From Ruminococcaceae bacterium UBA2656 (GTDB lineage: Bacteria > Bacillota > Clostridia > Oscillospirales > Acutalibacteraceae): a stretch of DNA of 7,775 nucleotides. Made by a program: the position numbers and the translations under genes. This document shows, piece after piece, positions 1-6,973 of this stretch (its first letter is position 1; each line of letters starts with the position of its first letter). Below the pieces are notes generated by a model that was not told where the DNA came from, ran no database searches, and was given only the letters and a program-made list of their open reading frames with translations. The stretch covers positions 2,002-9,776 of the forward strand of contig DENA01000029.1 of NCBI GenBank assembly GCA_002359465.1, written 5' to 3'.

Positions 1-357
1 TTTTACTCAAACACCTATCAGTATTTTAAACGGCATATTGCGGACGAAAGCTTTGTTTCCTGGATTGCCGTTGAGAATGAAGAAATTATTGCGACAAGCG
101 GGATTTATTTTTACTCGGTTCCGCCCGTATACTCGAATATAACGGGGTCGGTGGCATATATCATGAATATGTACACAAAACCGGAATATCGAAAAATGGG
201 GATCGCCTCCGACCTTTTAAGTCGGCTGATAGAGGAAACCCGGGCGAGAAACTGTACGAAAATCACCTTAAAGGCTTCTGAGATGGGAAAGCCGCTGTAC
301 GAAAAATATGGTTTTCAGGAAGCGAAAGACAGCATGGAGTATTCTCTGGAGACCTAA
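1..357 (+). CDS. GNAT-family N-acetyltransferase, C-terminal part (5' end outside window)
   Basis: The reading frame is open from base 1 to the TAA at 355-357, giving about 118 residues, so the start codon lies to the left of the window. A GTG at 151 is an internal codon and not a credible start, because the frame upstream of it already encodes plausible GNAT strands such as SWIAVENEEIIATSGI. The acetyl-CoA binding motif A (R/Q-x-x-G-x-G/A) is seen as YRKMGIA at about 185-205. It is followed by the usual helix LLSRLIEET and the C-terminal LYEKYGF motif, which is typical of small GNATs. The family transfers an acetyl group from acetyl-CoA to an amine; the substrate cannot be told from this part. 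The gene converges on the cyclase gene with 42 nt between the stops, and I see no hairpin terminator in that gap. Confidence 0.85.
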   Translation, partial: FYSNTYQYFKRHIADESFVSWIAVENEEIIATSGIYFYSVPPVYSNITGSVAYIMNMYTKPEYRKMGIASDLLSRLIEETRARNCTKITLKASEMGKPLYEKYGFQEAKDSMEYSLET

Positions 358-399
358 CGGGATTGGGGGAAACAGTCTCTCAGCATCCTTTCCGCATCT

Positions 400-1596
400 T
401 TATTCTGTTTCTCCGCCCCGGCCGGCAGCATTACCGCCGCCCTTTTGCCAGGATGCCGCCATTCTGTTTCTCCCCTGATTTTTCGCCTTATAAAGCGCGT
501 TGTCCGCCGCAGTCAGAATAGCGTCTTTATCCGGATTTCCTATTTTATCCTGTATATGTATGCCGCTACTGATCGTCACCCTCCCGCAGCCCTCTGCGGT
601 GGAAAATTCGATATTCAGTTCCCTGATCATTTCAATCAGTTCATTGGCGGCGGCAGTAACCGCCTCTTCATCCATGTCCGCGAACAGGATTAAAAATTCC
701 TCGCCGCCGTATCGTCCGACCCGTCCGCCATGCCGCCCTGCAAACCGGTCAAAGGCCGCCGACATCTTTATCAGACATTTGTCCCCCATAATGTGCCCGT
801 ATGTATCATTGTATAATTTAAAACGGTCGATATCAATCATCATGCAGATAATACTATGATCGCATTTTTCCATGATGTCATCCATATATTCAATAATGCT
901 TTTGCGGTTTGAAATTTTCGTCAAAAAATCGTTGTTCGCATAGAATTCAAGCTTTTTATGCTGCTCATCAATTAATTTTTGGTTAATGTAATCCTGATAT
1001 TTTGTCCGGCTTCTAAAAATAATCATTACTTCCGCCGTAACCAACATGAAAAATGGATTGACTACTTCGGCAAAAGTAATCGTAACAGTTAAACGCGCCC
1101 ATAAAATCAGAGCCGTGTAAACCAGAAAGCTTACAGCGTTAATCAAGCAGTGCTTAATGGGATTCACTTTAAAGAGCAGTGAATTAATGATGAGTAACTG
1201 TATAAAAAGATAAGAAGAAAATCCGTTTATAACATCACAGGCGGAAAAAATTGCGCTCCATACTCCGACGGTCAGCAGCATTGTTATTTCCACCATCATC
1301 AGGTTGTCAGGCACGTTCTCAAATATTTTTATCAGGATAATAAAACACAGTGAAAAAATCATCATGGAAACATAAAGATAAATATACTGAGGAAAAAAAC
1401 GCCCTTTCTTTACAAAAAACAGGTTCAGACAGTAGATGATGACCATCATGCTTTCCATGGCCAAAATCATTGTCAAAATGACCAGCGCGGGGATTTCGTT
1501 GTCGAAAGCACACTTATCCATGTACGCCCTGCGCATATCGGACGGTATTTTCTCCGTTTGAAACCATTGTGGCAGCAGTATCATTTTTTTATTCAT
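400..1596 (-). CDS. Membrane-bound diguanylate cyclase (six predicted TM segments plus GGDEF domain)
   Basis: This 398-residue protein makes cyclic di-GMP from two GTP. A cytoplasmic head of about 35 residues is followed by six hydrophobic segments at roughly 36-61, 71-91, 99-120, 125-142, 148-167 and 178-195, then a GGDEF domain at about 215-378. Visible GGDEF marks are DFLTKISNR (223-231), the metal-binding stretch MIDIDRFKLYND (253-264), the signature RYGGEEF (295-301) and AADNALYKAKNQGRNR (363-378), so the catalytic site looks intact. The inhibitory I-site, normally RxxD just before the signature, reads RHGG (288-291) and lacks the Asp. No EAL domain is present. The membrane part is probably the sensor, but I do not recognise it as a named sensor family, and its signal is unknown. 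A Gly-rich tail of about 20 residues follows the domain. The start is an ATG with GGAGG 8 nt upstream. The gene is monocistronic in this window. Confidence 0.93.
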   Translation of the reverse strand: MNKKMILLPQWFQTEKIPSDMRRAYMDKCAFDNEIPALVILTMILAMESMMVIIYCLNLFFVKKGRFFPQYIYLYVSMMIFSLCFIILIKIFENVPDNLMMVEITMLLTVGVWSAIFSACDVINGFSSYLFIQLLIINSLLFKVNPIKHCLINAVSFLVYTALILWARLTVTITFAEVVNPFFMLVTAEVMIIFRSRTKYQDYINQKLIDEQHKKLEFYANNDFLTKISNRKSIIEYMDDIMEKCDHSIICMMIDIDRFKLYNDTYGHIMGDKCLIKMSAAFDRFAGRHGGRVGRYGGEEFLILFADMDEEAVTAAANELIEMIRELNIEFSTAEGCGRVTISSGIHIQDKIGNPDKDAILTAADNALYKAKNQGRNRMAASWQKGGGNAAGRGGETE

Positions 1597-1604
1597 AATA
1601 TCAG

Positions 1605-1609
1605 CCTCC
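1605..1609 (-). promoter_or_regulatory. Ribosome binding site of the diguanylate cyclase gene
   Basis: The minus strand reads GGAGG here, 8 nt before the ATG at 1596, which supports that start. Confidence 0.75.
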
Positions 1610-1671
1610 GCTTAGAAGATGCCCATCCCTTACAGCGACAGCAAAGCGGCATGTTCCGGTATATTATTTAA

Positions 1672-1680
1672 ATTTTAGCA
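1672..1680 (-). promoter_or_regulatory. Possible extended -10 promoter for the diguanylate cyclase gene
   Basis: The minus strand reads TGCTAAAAT, an extended -10 (TGn plus TAAAAT), about 75 nt before the cyclase start. I see no good -35 at normal spacing. The surrounding 1597-1781 stretch is AT-rich and otherwise holds nothing I can name. I looked for a cyclic di-GMP riboswitch and found no recognisable core. Confidence 0.4.
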
Positions 1681-1781
1681 CATTTAAAGGATTTATGATA
1701 CAAAAAATTAAATTTTGCATGGGAGCAACACGAAACGACCCTGTAATAAATAAAAAATGCCATGACCCTGCTTAACAAACC

Positions 1782-1813
1782 AAAAACGCCCTTACCCAAG
1801 CAAAGGCGTTTTT
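1782..1813 (-). terminator. Intrinsic terminator of the pflB-pflA operon
   Basis: AAAAACGCC (1782-1790) and GGCGTTTTT (1805-1813) form a 9-bp perfect stem. It can be extended inward by a G-T pair and two A-T pairs, leaving a loop of about 8 nt. It starts 10 nt past the pflA stop. On the minus strand the stem ends in a T run, as expected for Rho-independent termination. The stem is A/T flanked on both sides, so it may also work in the other direction, but no plus-strand gene reads into it. Confidence 0.85.
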
Positions 1814-1822
1814 GAAAGCAGG

Positions 1823-2530
1823 TTAACGGTATTCTTTGATCAACTTGTAAAGGCTTTGAATTTTCTCTTCCGGACATGCGTCATAGTCGCGCAGCGGAAA
1901 CGGAATATTCATCTGCTCATATTTTGAAATGCAAATTTTTCGGAACGGCAACAGCTCCAACTTTTGCAAATTGGAATATTGCCGGGCAATGGAAGCGATT
2001 TTTAAAATGTGGTCCCGACCGTCCGTCAGCTCCGGTACAACGACATGCCTGATCCAGAGTGGAATCCGCATGGTTTCCGTCAGCTTTAAAAATTCAGTGA
2101 CTTTGTTCATGTCTCCCCCGCTGTAACGCAGATAGTCCTGCTCGCCGGAAAATTTCAAATCGCACAGCACCAGATCCGTGGAGAGCAGCACTGCGTGGGC
2201 CCCGCCGATATCCCCGATCCCGGCGGTGTCCAGCGCGGTGTGGACGCCCGCCCCCTTCAGCCGGCGGAAGAGTTCCGCCACGAACTCCCACTGCATCAGC
2301 GGTTCCCCGCCGGAAACGGTCACGCCGCCTGTTTTTCCGAAATACGGCCGGAACCGCATAACCTTATCAGAAATCTCTTCCACACGGTATTCCCGCCCGG
2401 AGGTACTCCACGTATCCGGATTGTGGCAATACGCGCAACGAAGGGAGCAGCCCTGCATGAATACAACGCAGCGCAGCCCCGGGCCGTCAACGGCCCCCAG
2501 ACTCTGAAAAGAATGAACAACCCCTTTCAT
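1823..2530 (-). CDS. pflA: Pyruvate formate-lyase activating enzyme (radical SAM)
   Basis: This 235-residue radical SAM enzyme, close to the usual length of about 245, abstracts hydrogen from the active glycine of PflB using S-adenosylmethionine and a [4Fe-4S] cluster. The cluster motif CxxxCxxC is CSLRCAYC with C28, C32 and C35, followed by HNPDTW, which is characteristic of glycyl-radical activases. Upstream is VDGPGLR (14-20), and the SAM-binding SGGEP lies at 73-77. There is no extra ferredoxin-type insert between these motifs, which fits a PFL activase better than activases of the glycerol dehydratase or hydroxyphenylacetate decarboxylase type. The ATG overlaps the pflB stop by one base (TAATG), and its Shine-Dalgarno lies inside the last codons of pflB, so translation is probably coupled. 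The protein is cytoplasmic. It ends shortly before the operon terminator. Confidence 0.95.
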   Translation of the reverse strand: MKGVVHSFQSLGAVDGPGLRCVVFMQGCSLRCAYCHNPDTWSTSGREYRVEEISDKVMRFRPYFGKTGGVTVSGGEPLMQWEFVAELFRRLKGAGVHTALDTAGIGDIGGAHAVLLSTDLVLCDLKFSGEQDYLRYSGGDMNKVTEFLKLTETMRIPLWIRHVVVPELTDGRDHILKIASIARQYSNLQKLELLPFRKICISKYEQMNIPFPLRDYDACPEEKIQSLYKLIKEYR

Positions 2531-4761
2531 TACATCACCTCGTGAAAGGTTCTTGAAATCACTTCAAGCTGCTGCTGTTTGGAAAGCTTGTGAAAATTCA
2601 CGGCGTAGCCCGACACGCGGATGGTAAGGTTGGGATAGCATTCCGGATTTTCATAGGCTTTGACCAGCGTTTCCCTGTTCAGCACATTTACATTGATGTG
2701 GTGTGCCTTCTGCACGAAATAGCCGTCCAGAATAGCGACCAGATTGCCGTAGCGTTCCTCCTCTTCGTGCCCAAGCGCCTGCGGGACAATGGAAAAAGTG
2801 TTGGAAATTCCGTCCCTGCAGACATCATAGGAAAGCTTTGCAACAGAATTCAGCGCGGCAAGGGCGCCGTTTTTCTCCCTGTTATGCATAGGATTGGCGC
2901 CCGGGGCAAAGGGCGCCCCCGCCTTTCTGCCGTCGGGGGTCGCGCCGGTTTTCTTGCCGTAGACAACATTGGAGGTTATGGTCAGGATGGACAGCGTGTG
3001 CTCGGCATTGCGGTAAGCCGGATTCCTTTTCAGCGCTTCATAGAACAGCTTCACCTGCTCCTGCGCGATGGAATCCACACGGTCGTCGTCGTTTCCAAAG
3101 GCGGGATACTCCCCGGCGGTTTCAAAATTCGTAATAAGCCCCGTTTCATCCCGGATGCATTTTACTTTCGCATATTTGATTGCGGAAAGCGAATCCGCCA
3201 ACACGGACATTCCTGCAACGCCGAACGCCATAAAACGGTGGACATCGGTGTCGTGCAGAGCCATCTGTGTTTTTTCGTAGGCGTATTTGTCATGCATATA
3301 ATGGATGATGTTCATCGCGCCGACATAAGTTTTCGCAAGCCATTCCCGGTAGACGTCCATCAGTTCCAGTACCTTGTCATATTCGAGATATTCACCCTCA
3401 TAGGGGGTATGCGCGGGGGCGACCTGAACGCCGCTTTTCTCGTCCCTGCCGCCGTTCAGGCTCATCAGCAGCAGCTTTGCGAGATTGGCCCGCGCCCCGA
3501 AGAACTGCATGTCCTTTCCGACCCGCATGGCGGAAACACAGCAGGCGATGGCGTAGTCGTCGCCGAACACAGGACGCATCACATCGTCGTTTTCATACTG
3601 GATCGCGTCCGTGTCGCAGGAAACCTTTGCCGCATACCGCTTAAAGGCTTCCGGCAGACCCGCCGACCACAGTACGGTCAGGTTCGGCTCCGCCGAAGAG
3701 CCCAGATTGTAAAGCGTGTGCAGAATCCGGTAGGAGCTTTTTGTGACAAGGGTTCTGCCGTCCTCCCCCATTCCGCCTACCGCTTCCGTAATCCACATGG
3801 GGTCTCCCGCGAAAAGCTCGTTGTACTCCGGCGTGCGCAGATGCCGCGCCATACGCAGTTTCATGACGAAATCATCGAAAATTTCCTGCGCCTGCGTCTC
3901 CGTCAGCAGGCCGCTCTGAAGATCTCTTTCAAAGTAAATGTCGAGGAACGTGCTGACACGCCCAAGGCTCATGGCGGCGCCGTTCTGCTCCTTGATCGCG
4001 CCGAGATAGGCAAAGTACAGCCACTGTACCGCCTCTTTCGCATTTTCGGCCGGCCGGGAAATGTCAAAGCCGTACATGGACGCCATATCCCTTAGATACC
4101 CCAGAAAGGTGATCTGCTGATACAGCTCTTCCAGCAGACGGACATTATCCGCATCCATTCTCTGCGCGGCGGCGCGTTGCTTGTCCTTTTTCTTTTCCTC
4201 AACCAGCCGGTCAATACCGTAGAGAGCGACTCTGCGGTAGTCCCCGATAATTCTGCCCCTGCCGTAGGCGTCGGGCAGCCCCGTGATAATGCCGCAGTGG
4301 CGGGCGGCCTTGATTTCATCGCTGTACGCGCGGAAAACGCCTTCATTGTGGGTGGTCCGGTACTGAAATTCATTTTCCACCTTCTCCGACAGACGATAGC
4401 CGTATGCCTCGCACGCCTTGCGCGTCATATTCAGCCCTCCGAAGGGGTTCACCCCCCTTTTCAGAGGTCGGTCGGTCTGGAGACCCACGATGATTTCCTT
4501 TTCTTTGTCCAGATAGCCGGGCCGATAGCTCGTAAGCGAACTAACTGTCTGCGTGTCAATATCCAGCACACCGCCAAACTCCCGTTCCAGTTCCAGCAGA
4601 TGGCCGAGCTTTTTCATCAGCCCGCGGGTGCGCTCCGTAACGGGCGCAAGAAACGCTTCATCACCGGAATATGGTTTGTAATTGGTCTGGATAAAGCTTC
4701 TGACGTCAATTTTGTCCTGCCAGCTTCCGCCGTTGAAATTCTTCCATGCCTGTTGGTTCAT
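2530..4761 (-). CDS. pflB: Formate C-acetyltransferase (pyruvate formate-lyase)
   Basis: The enzyme converts pyruvate and CoA to formate and acetyl-CoA in anaerobic fermentation. From the ATG at 4761 it has 743 residues, near the usual 740-760. The catalytic cysteine pair is C407-C408 in IACCVSAM. The glycyl radical residue is G718 in RVSGYAVNF near the C-terminus, followed by the conserved tail ending in SRTFHEVM. The N-terminus ([15 protein letters not shown]) also fits PFL proper rather than a diol dehydratase or choline lyase relative. The frame is open for eight more codons to a TTG at 4785. I prefer the ATG because AAGGAG lies 6 nt upstream of it and the TTG abuts a strong inverted repeat. 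pflA follows with a one-base overlap, and the promoter lies about 170 nt upstream. The radical form is cut and lost on contact with oxygen, so this is an anaerobe's enzyme. Confidence 0.97.
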   Translation of the reverse strand: MNQQAWKNFNGGSWQDKIDVRSFIQTNYKPYSGDEAFLAPVTERTRGLMKKLGHLLELEREFGGVLDIDTQTVSSLTSYRPGYLDKEKEIIVGLQTDRPLKRGVNPFGGLNMTRKACEAYGYRLSEKVENEFQYRTTHNEGVFRAYSDEIKAARHCGIITGLPDAYGRGRIIGDYRRVALYGIDRLVEEKKKDKQRAAAQRMDADNVRLLEELYQQITFLGYLRDMASMYGFDISRPAENAKEAVQWLYFAYLGAIKEQNGAAMSLGRVSTFLDIYFERDLQSGLLTETQAQEIFDDFVMKLRMARHLRTPEYNELFAGDPMWITEAVGGMGEDGRTLVTKSSYRILHTLYNLGSSAEPNLTVLWSAGLPEAFKRYAAKVSCDTDAIQYENDDVMRPVFGDDYAIACCVSAMRVGKDMQFFGARANLAKLLLMSLNGGRDEKSGVQVAPAHTPYEGEYLEYDKVLELMDVYREWLAKTYVGAMNIIHYMHDKYAYEKTQMALHDTDVHRFMAFGVAGMSVLADSLSAIKYAKVKCIRDETGLITNFETAGEYPAFGNDDDRVDSIAQEQVKLFYEALKRNPAYRNAEHTLSILTITSNVVYGKKTGATPDGRKAGAPFAPGANPMHNREKNGALAALNSVAKLSYDVCRDGISNTFSIVPQALGHEEEERYGNLVAILDGYFVQKAHHINVNVLNRETLVKAYENPECYPNLTIRVSGYAVNFHKLSKQQQLEVISRTFHEVM
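2534..2541 (-). promoter_or_regulatory. pflA ribosome binding site inside the end of pflB
   Basis: The minus strand reads GAGGTGAT, a near-perfect anti-16S match. Its bases belong to the last pflB codons (encoding Glu, Val and Met) just before the overlapping TAATG. The GAGG core is 7 nt from the pflA ATG. Confidence 0.85.
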
Positions 4762-4767
4762 AAATGG

Positions 4768-4773
4768 CTCCTT
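4768..4773 (-). promoter_or_regulatory. pflB ribosome binding site that decides the start
   Basis: The minus strand reads AAGGAG 6 nt before the ATG at 4761. This favours that ATG over the in-frame TTG eight codons upstream, which has no comparable site because the stem of an inverted repeat lies directly before it. Confidence 0.8.
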
Positions 4774-4785
4774 CCGATTAAACAA

Positions 4786-4842
4786 AGCATTTGGCCGCTC
4801 TTTTCAATAAAAAAAGAGCAACACTCGGTAAAACCAAATGCT
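4786..4842 (-). repeat. Nested inverted repeats in the pflB leader
   Basis: Two perfect inverted repeats are nested just upstream of the pflB ribosome binding site. The outer arms are AGCATTTGG (4786-4794) and CCAAATGCT (4834-4842). The inner arms are GCTCTTTT (4797-4804) and AAAAGAGC (4812-4819) with a 7-nt loop. The arms are separated by 2 nt on one side and 14 nt on the other. Transcribed from the minus strand, this gives a long bulged hairpin ending 12 nt before the AAGGAG. I do not recognise a known riboswitch. A role in translation, mRNA stability or attenuation is inference. Confidence 0.7.
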
Positions 4843-4879
4843 GCCCAGACGGTCGGCTGAAAGAAGGCCCTTATTCCAC

Positions 4880-4894
4880 TGTGGTTGATCCACA
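4880..4894. repeat. Short palindrome in the pflB 5' leader
   Basis: TGTGG (4880-4884) and CCACA (4890-4894) flank a 5-nt loop. In the predicted pflB transcript this is a hairpin some 37-51 nt after the start. As DNA it distantly resembles a Rex operator on the minus strand (TTGTG, 7 nt, CACAG), but the spacing is one base short and the inner bases do not fit, so the assignment is weak. Confidence 0.4.
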
Positions 4895-4936
4895 ATTATC
4901 CGTCAGTAATAAAAGCCTTTATGTTTTTGTAACTTG

Positions 4937-4966
4937 ATTATAATATACATCCGCAAAGCGTGTCAA
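4937..4966 (-). promoter_or_regulatory. pflB-pflA promoter (sigma-A type)
   Basis: On the minus strand the -35 is a perfect TTGACA (4966-4961) and the -10 a perfect TATAAT (4942-4937), separated by 18 bp. Transcription should begin near 4930, giving an untranslated leader of about 170 nt before the pflB ATG. No other promoter of this quality faces pflB. Confidence 0.85.
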
Positions 4967-5035
4967 CTGATTTTATGGATTTGCAGACAGATAATTGATA
5001 AATGTTAAAAAAATATAAAATATTCATCAACCCTC

Positions 5036-5063
5036 TTTGATGTTTATAAAAATATGCTATAAT
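5036..5063 (+). promoter_or_regulatory. dfx promoter with extended -10
   Basis: The -10 is a perfect TATAAT at 5058-5063, preceded by TGC at 5055-5057, which makes an extended -10. The -35 is weak: TTTGAT at 5036-5041 with 16 bp spacing, or the TTGA core at 5037-5040. Transcription should start near 5070, leaving a leader of about 165 nt. This promoter points away from the pflB promoter, with about 70 bp between the two -35 elements. Confidence 0.7.
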
Positions 5064-5176
5064 ATAAACAAGGTTTCTGGAAGATGTTTACAGAGAACAA
5101 TAAAATCAAGCCGTTGTTCCTGTGTCAGACACGGACAGGCCTTATTTTAAACAGAACTTGGTCAAAAGCCCACGAA

Positions 5177-5198
5177 CGGCACATGATTTCCTGTGCTG
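5177..5198 (+). repeat. Hairpin in the dfx leader
   Basis: CGGCACA (5177-5183) can pair with TGTGCTG (5192-5198), giving seven pairs including one G-T, with an 8-nt loop. It ends about 36 nt before the dfx start and leaves the ribosome binding site free. No T run follows, so it is not a terminator by itself. Confidence 0.4.
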
Positions 5199-5234
5199 TT
5201 TCATCAATAAAATAACAGAAAAGAGGTTGTTAAA

Positions 5235-5609
5235 ATGTCTAAAGTTGTTTTTTACCGCTGTGAGGTTTGCGGAAACATGGTCGCGCTGATTATGAGCGGA
5301 GGCGGCACGCTCACCTGCTGCGGGCAGAACATGACAAAGCTTGAGCCGAACACAACCGATGCCGCAACAGAAAAACATGTTCCGGCAATCACCAGGGAAA
5401 ACGGAAAAATCAAAGTACAGATCGGCTCGACCATTCATCCCATGCTTCCGGAGCACCACATTGAGTGGATTGCGCTGGATACCGGCGATAGGGTTGAAAT
5501 CGTTTATTTGAAACCCGGCATGGAACCAAAAGCGGAGCTTAACGAGGTCGAGTCGGGTACGGTTTACGAATATTGCAATCTTCACGGTCTGTGGAAGGCT
5601 GAATTCTGA
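5235..5609 (+). CDS. dfx: Desulfoferrodoxin (two-iron superoxide reductase)
   Basis: The protein reduces superoxide to hydrogen peroxide without releasing oxygen (EC 1.15.1.2), usually taking electrons from rubredoxin; no rubredoxin gene lies in the window. At 124 residues it has the normal length for the two-domain form. The N-terminal desulforedoxin domain binds Fe(Cys)4 through C9, C12, C28 and C29. The C-terminal neelaredoxin-like domain carries the expected active-site ligands H49, H68, H74, C114 and H117, with the catalytic EK pair at 47-48 (motifs EKHVPAI, STIHPM, EYCNLHGLW). All ligands are present, so it should be active. It is cytoplasmic. The start is an ATG with AGAGG 8 nt upstream. 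It is a single-gene unit between its own promoter and a strong terminator, divergent from pflB. Confidence 0.95.
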   Translation: MSKVVFYRCEVCGNMVALIMSGGGTLTCCGQNMTKLEPNTTDAATEKHVPAITRENGKIKVQIGSTIHPMLPEHHIEWIALDTGDRVEIVYLKPGMEPKAELNEVESGTVYEYCNLHGLWKAEF

Positions 5610-5626
5610 ACTTAGTTTTATTGCGC

Positions 5627-5659
5627 AAAAGGCTTTGCAGAAAATCTGCAAAGCCTTTT
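5627..5659 (+). terminator. Bidirectional intrinsic terminator between dfx and lysA
   Basis: A 15-bp perfect stem has arms at 5627-5641 and 5645-5659 with a 3-nt AAA loop. It begins with AAAAGGC, ends with GCCTTTT and is followed by two more T. It lies 17 nt past the dfx stop. The A run on its left becomes a T run on the minus strand, 23 nt past the stop of the convergent decarboxylase gene, so it should end both transcripts. Confidence 0.95.
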
Positions 5660-5681
5660 TTGGTTTCAGAAATGATGGAAA

Positions 5682-6968
5682 CTAAGCATTGCCTTTGCTT
5701 TGCTTTTCTTCCACAGACTTAAAAAGCCCTGTGAAATCAAGGGTGGCAAAATAGTCTGCCGGAGTTTCCGCGCGGCGGATAAGCTCCGCCGACCCGTCCT
5801 CCCTAAACAGTACTTCCGAGGAGCGCAGCCTGCCGTTGTAATTGTACCCCATGGCATGGCCATGAGCTCCGGCATCATGAATCACAAGCAGGTCGCCCAT
5901 GTCTATTTCCGGGAGCATGCGGTCTATAGCGAACTTATCATTATTTTCACACAGGCTGCCGACAATGTCGTATTTGTGGTCGCGGGAGGCGTTTTCCTTT
6001 CCCATGACCGTAATGTGGTGGTAAGCGCCGTACATGGCAGGACGCAGGAGATTGGCCGCACAGGCGTCCACACCAATATATTCCTTGTAAATGTGCTTCT
6101 CATGGATTGCCGTCGTCACAAGACAGCCGTACGGCCCCAGGATGAAACGGCCCAGTTCGGTAAAGATAGCGACGTCTCCCAATCCCGCGGGTACCAGAAT
6201 TTCTTCATAAGCCCTGCGGACGCCCTCCCCGATTTTCGCGATATCGGCCGGCTTCTGTTCCGGCCGGTAGGGAATTCCCACTCCGCCGGAAAGATTGATG
6301 AAGGAAACCCCGATACCTGTTTCACGGTAAAGATCTACCGCCGTGCGGAACAAAATGCCCGCAAGCGTCGGGTAGTAACCGTCATCCGTGGTATTGCTTG
6401 CAAGAAACGCGTGCAGCCCGAACCGTTTTGCGCCGAGTTCCCGCAGCTTCAGAAACCCCGCTTCAAGCTGTTCACGGGTAAAGCCGTATTTTGCGTCGCC
6501 GGGGTTGTCCATGATGGCGTTGCTGATCTGGAAGGTTCCGCCCGGATTGTAGCGACAGCAGATGGTTTCAGGGATACCCGCCGCCGACTTCAAAAAATCT
6601 ATATGCGTAAAATCGTCAAGATTGATCAGTCCCCCGAGTTTCTTTGCCAGAACAAATTCTTCCGCCGGCGTATCGTTTGATGAAAACATGATATCATGCG
6701 CACGAAAACCAACCGCGTCGGAAAGCATCAGCTCCGTCAGTGAAGAGCAATCGACCCCGCAGCCCTCTTCCTGCAAGATACGCAGAATAGCGGGATTCGG
6801 CGTCGCCTTTACGGCAAAATACTCCCGGTAACCGCTGTTCCATGAAAAAGCCTTTTTCAGCCTGCGCACGTTTTCCCGGATTCCCTTTTCATCATAAAGA
6901 TAAAACGGCGTTGGAAATTGAGCCGTGATTTTTTTTAATTGCTCCAAATTTACAAAGGTATTTTTCAA
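5682..6968 (-). CDS. lysA: Diaminopimelate decarboxylase-family PLP enzyme (LysA type)
   Basis: This 428-residue fold-III PLP decarboxylase most likely converts meso-diaminopimelate to L-lysine, the last step of lysine synthesis. The PLP lysine is K54 in YFAVKATPNP. Other conserved marks are H186 in GLHAFLASN, the phosphate-binding SGGVG (227-231), ELGR (271-274), LRPAMYGAYHH (308-318), CENND (340-344) and GYNYNGRLRS (374-383). Several differ from the classic LysA consensus: HxGSQ-like is HAFLASN, EPGR is ELGR, and GAY is GAH (367-369). From memory these are shared features of a LysA branch common in Clostridia and Bacteroidetes, not decay. A related decarboxylase with another substrate is possible. 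The start is a TTG with AAAGGAAG 9 nt upstream; the next Met is residue 81, inside the barrel, so no later start works. It lies 5 nt after the regulator gene and is probably cotranscribed with it. Confidence 0.8.
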   Translation of the reverse strand: MKNTFVNLEQLKKITAQFPTPFYLYDEKGIRENVRRLKKAFSWNSGYREYFAVKATPNPAILRILQEEGCGVDCSSLTELMLSDAVGFRAHDIMFSSNDTPAEEFVLAKKLGGLINLDDFTHIDFLKSAAGIPETICCRYNPGGTFQISNAIMDNPGDAKYGFTREQLEAGFLKLRELGAKRFGLHAFLASNTTDDGYYPTLAGILFRTAVDLYRETGIGVSFINLSGGVGIPYRPEQKPADIAKIGEGVRRAYEEILVPAGLGDVAIFTELGRFILGPYGCLVTTAIHEKHIYKEYIGVDACAANLLRPAMYGAYHHITVMGKENASRDHKYDIVGSLCENNDKFAIDRMLPEIDMGDLLVIHDAGAHGHAMGYNYNGRLRSSEVLFREDGSAELIRRAETPADYFATLDFTGLFKSVEEKQSKGNA

Positions 6969-6973
6969 AACAG

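Noticed and set aside
1737..1770. GACCCTG repeated twice 27 nt apart
   Set aside because: Seven bases repeated in a short AT-rich spacer is within chance and has no further structure.
1597..1781. Cyclic di-GMP riboswitch upstream of the cyclase
   Set aside because: No conserved core of either class could be found by eye, only AT-rich sequence and a GGAGG site.
1668..1877. Small minus-strand open frame (69 codons) across the end of pflA and the terminator
   Set aside because: It overlaps the 3' end of pflA in another frame and runs through the intrinsic terminator, and no protein family is recognisable.
2590..4095. Long open frame (501 codons) on the plus strand opposite pflB
   Set aside because: It is antisense to a fully conserved PFL gene, its translation resembles no family I know, and it arises from the GC-rich codon pattern of the opposite strand.
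4762..4785. Eight-codon N-terminal extension of pflB from a TTG
   Set aside because: The ATG at 4761 has AAGGAG at ideal spacing, and the TTG directly abuts an inverted repeat with no ribosome binding site.
4930..5070. PerR box (TTATAAT-type repeat) near the pflB and dfx promoters
   Set aside because: TTATAAT occurs only as part of the -10 regions, without the inverted second half-site, so it is explained by the promoters.
5142..5651. Minus-strand open frame (169 codons) opposite dfx
   Set aside because: It runs antisense through the whole desulfoferrodoxin gene and begins inside its terminator; dfx has all metal ligands and a good ribosome binding site.
5700..6680. Long open frame (326 codons) on the plus strand opposite lysA
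   Set aside because: It is a shadow of the decarboxylase gene, with no domain resemblance, and it would start inside the convergent gene's 3' end.
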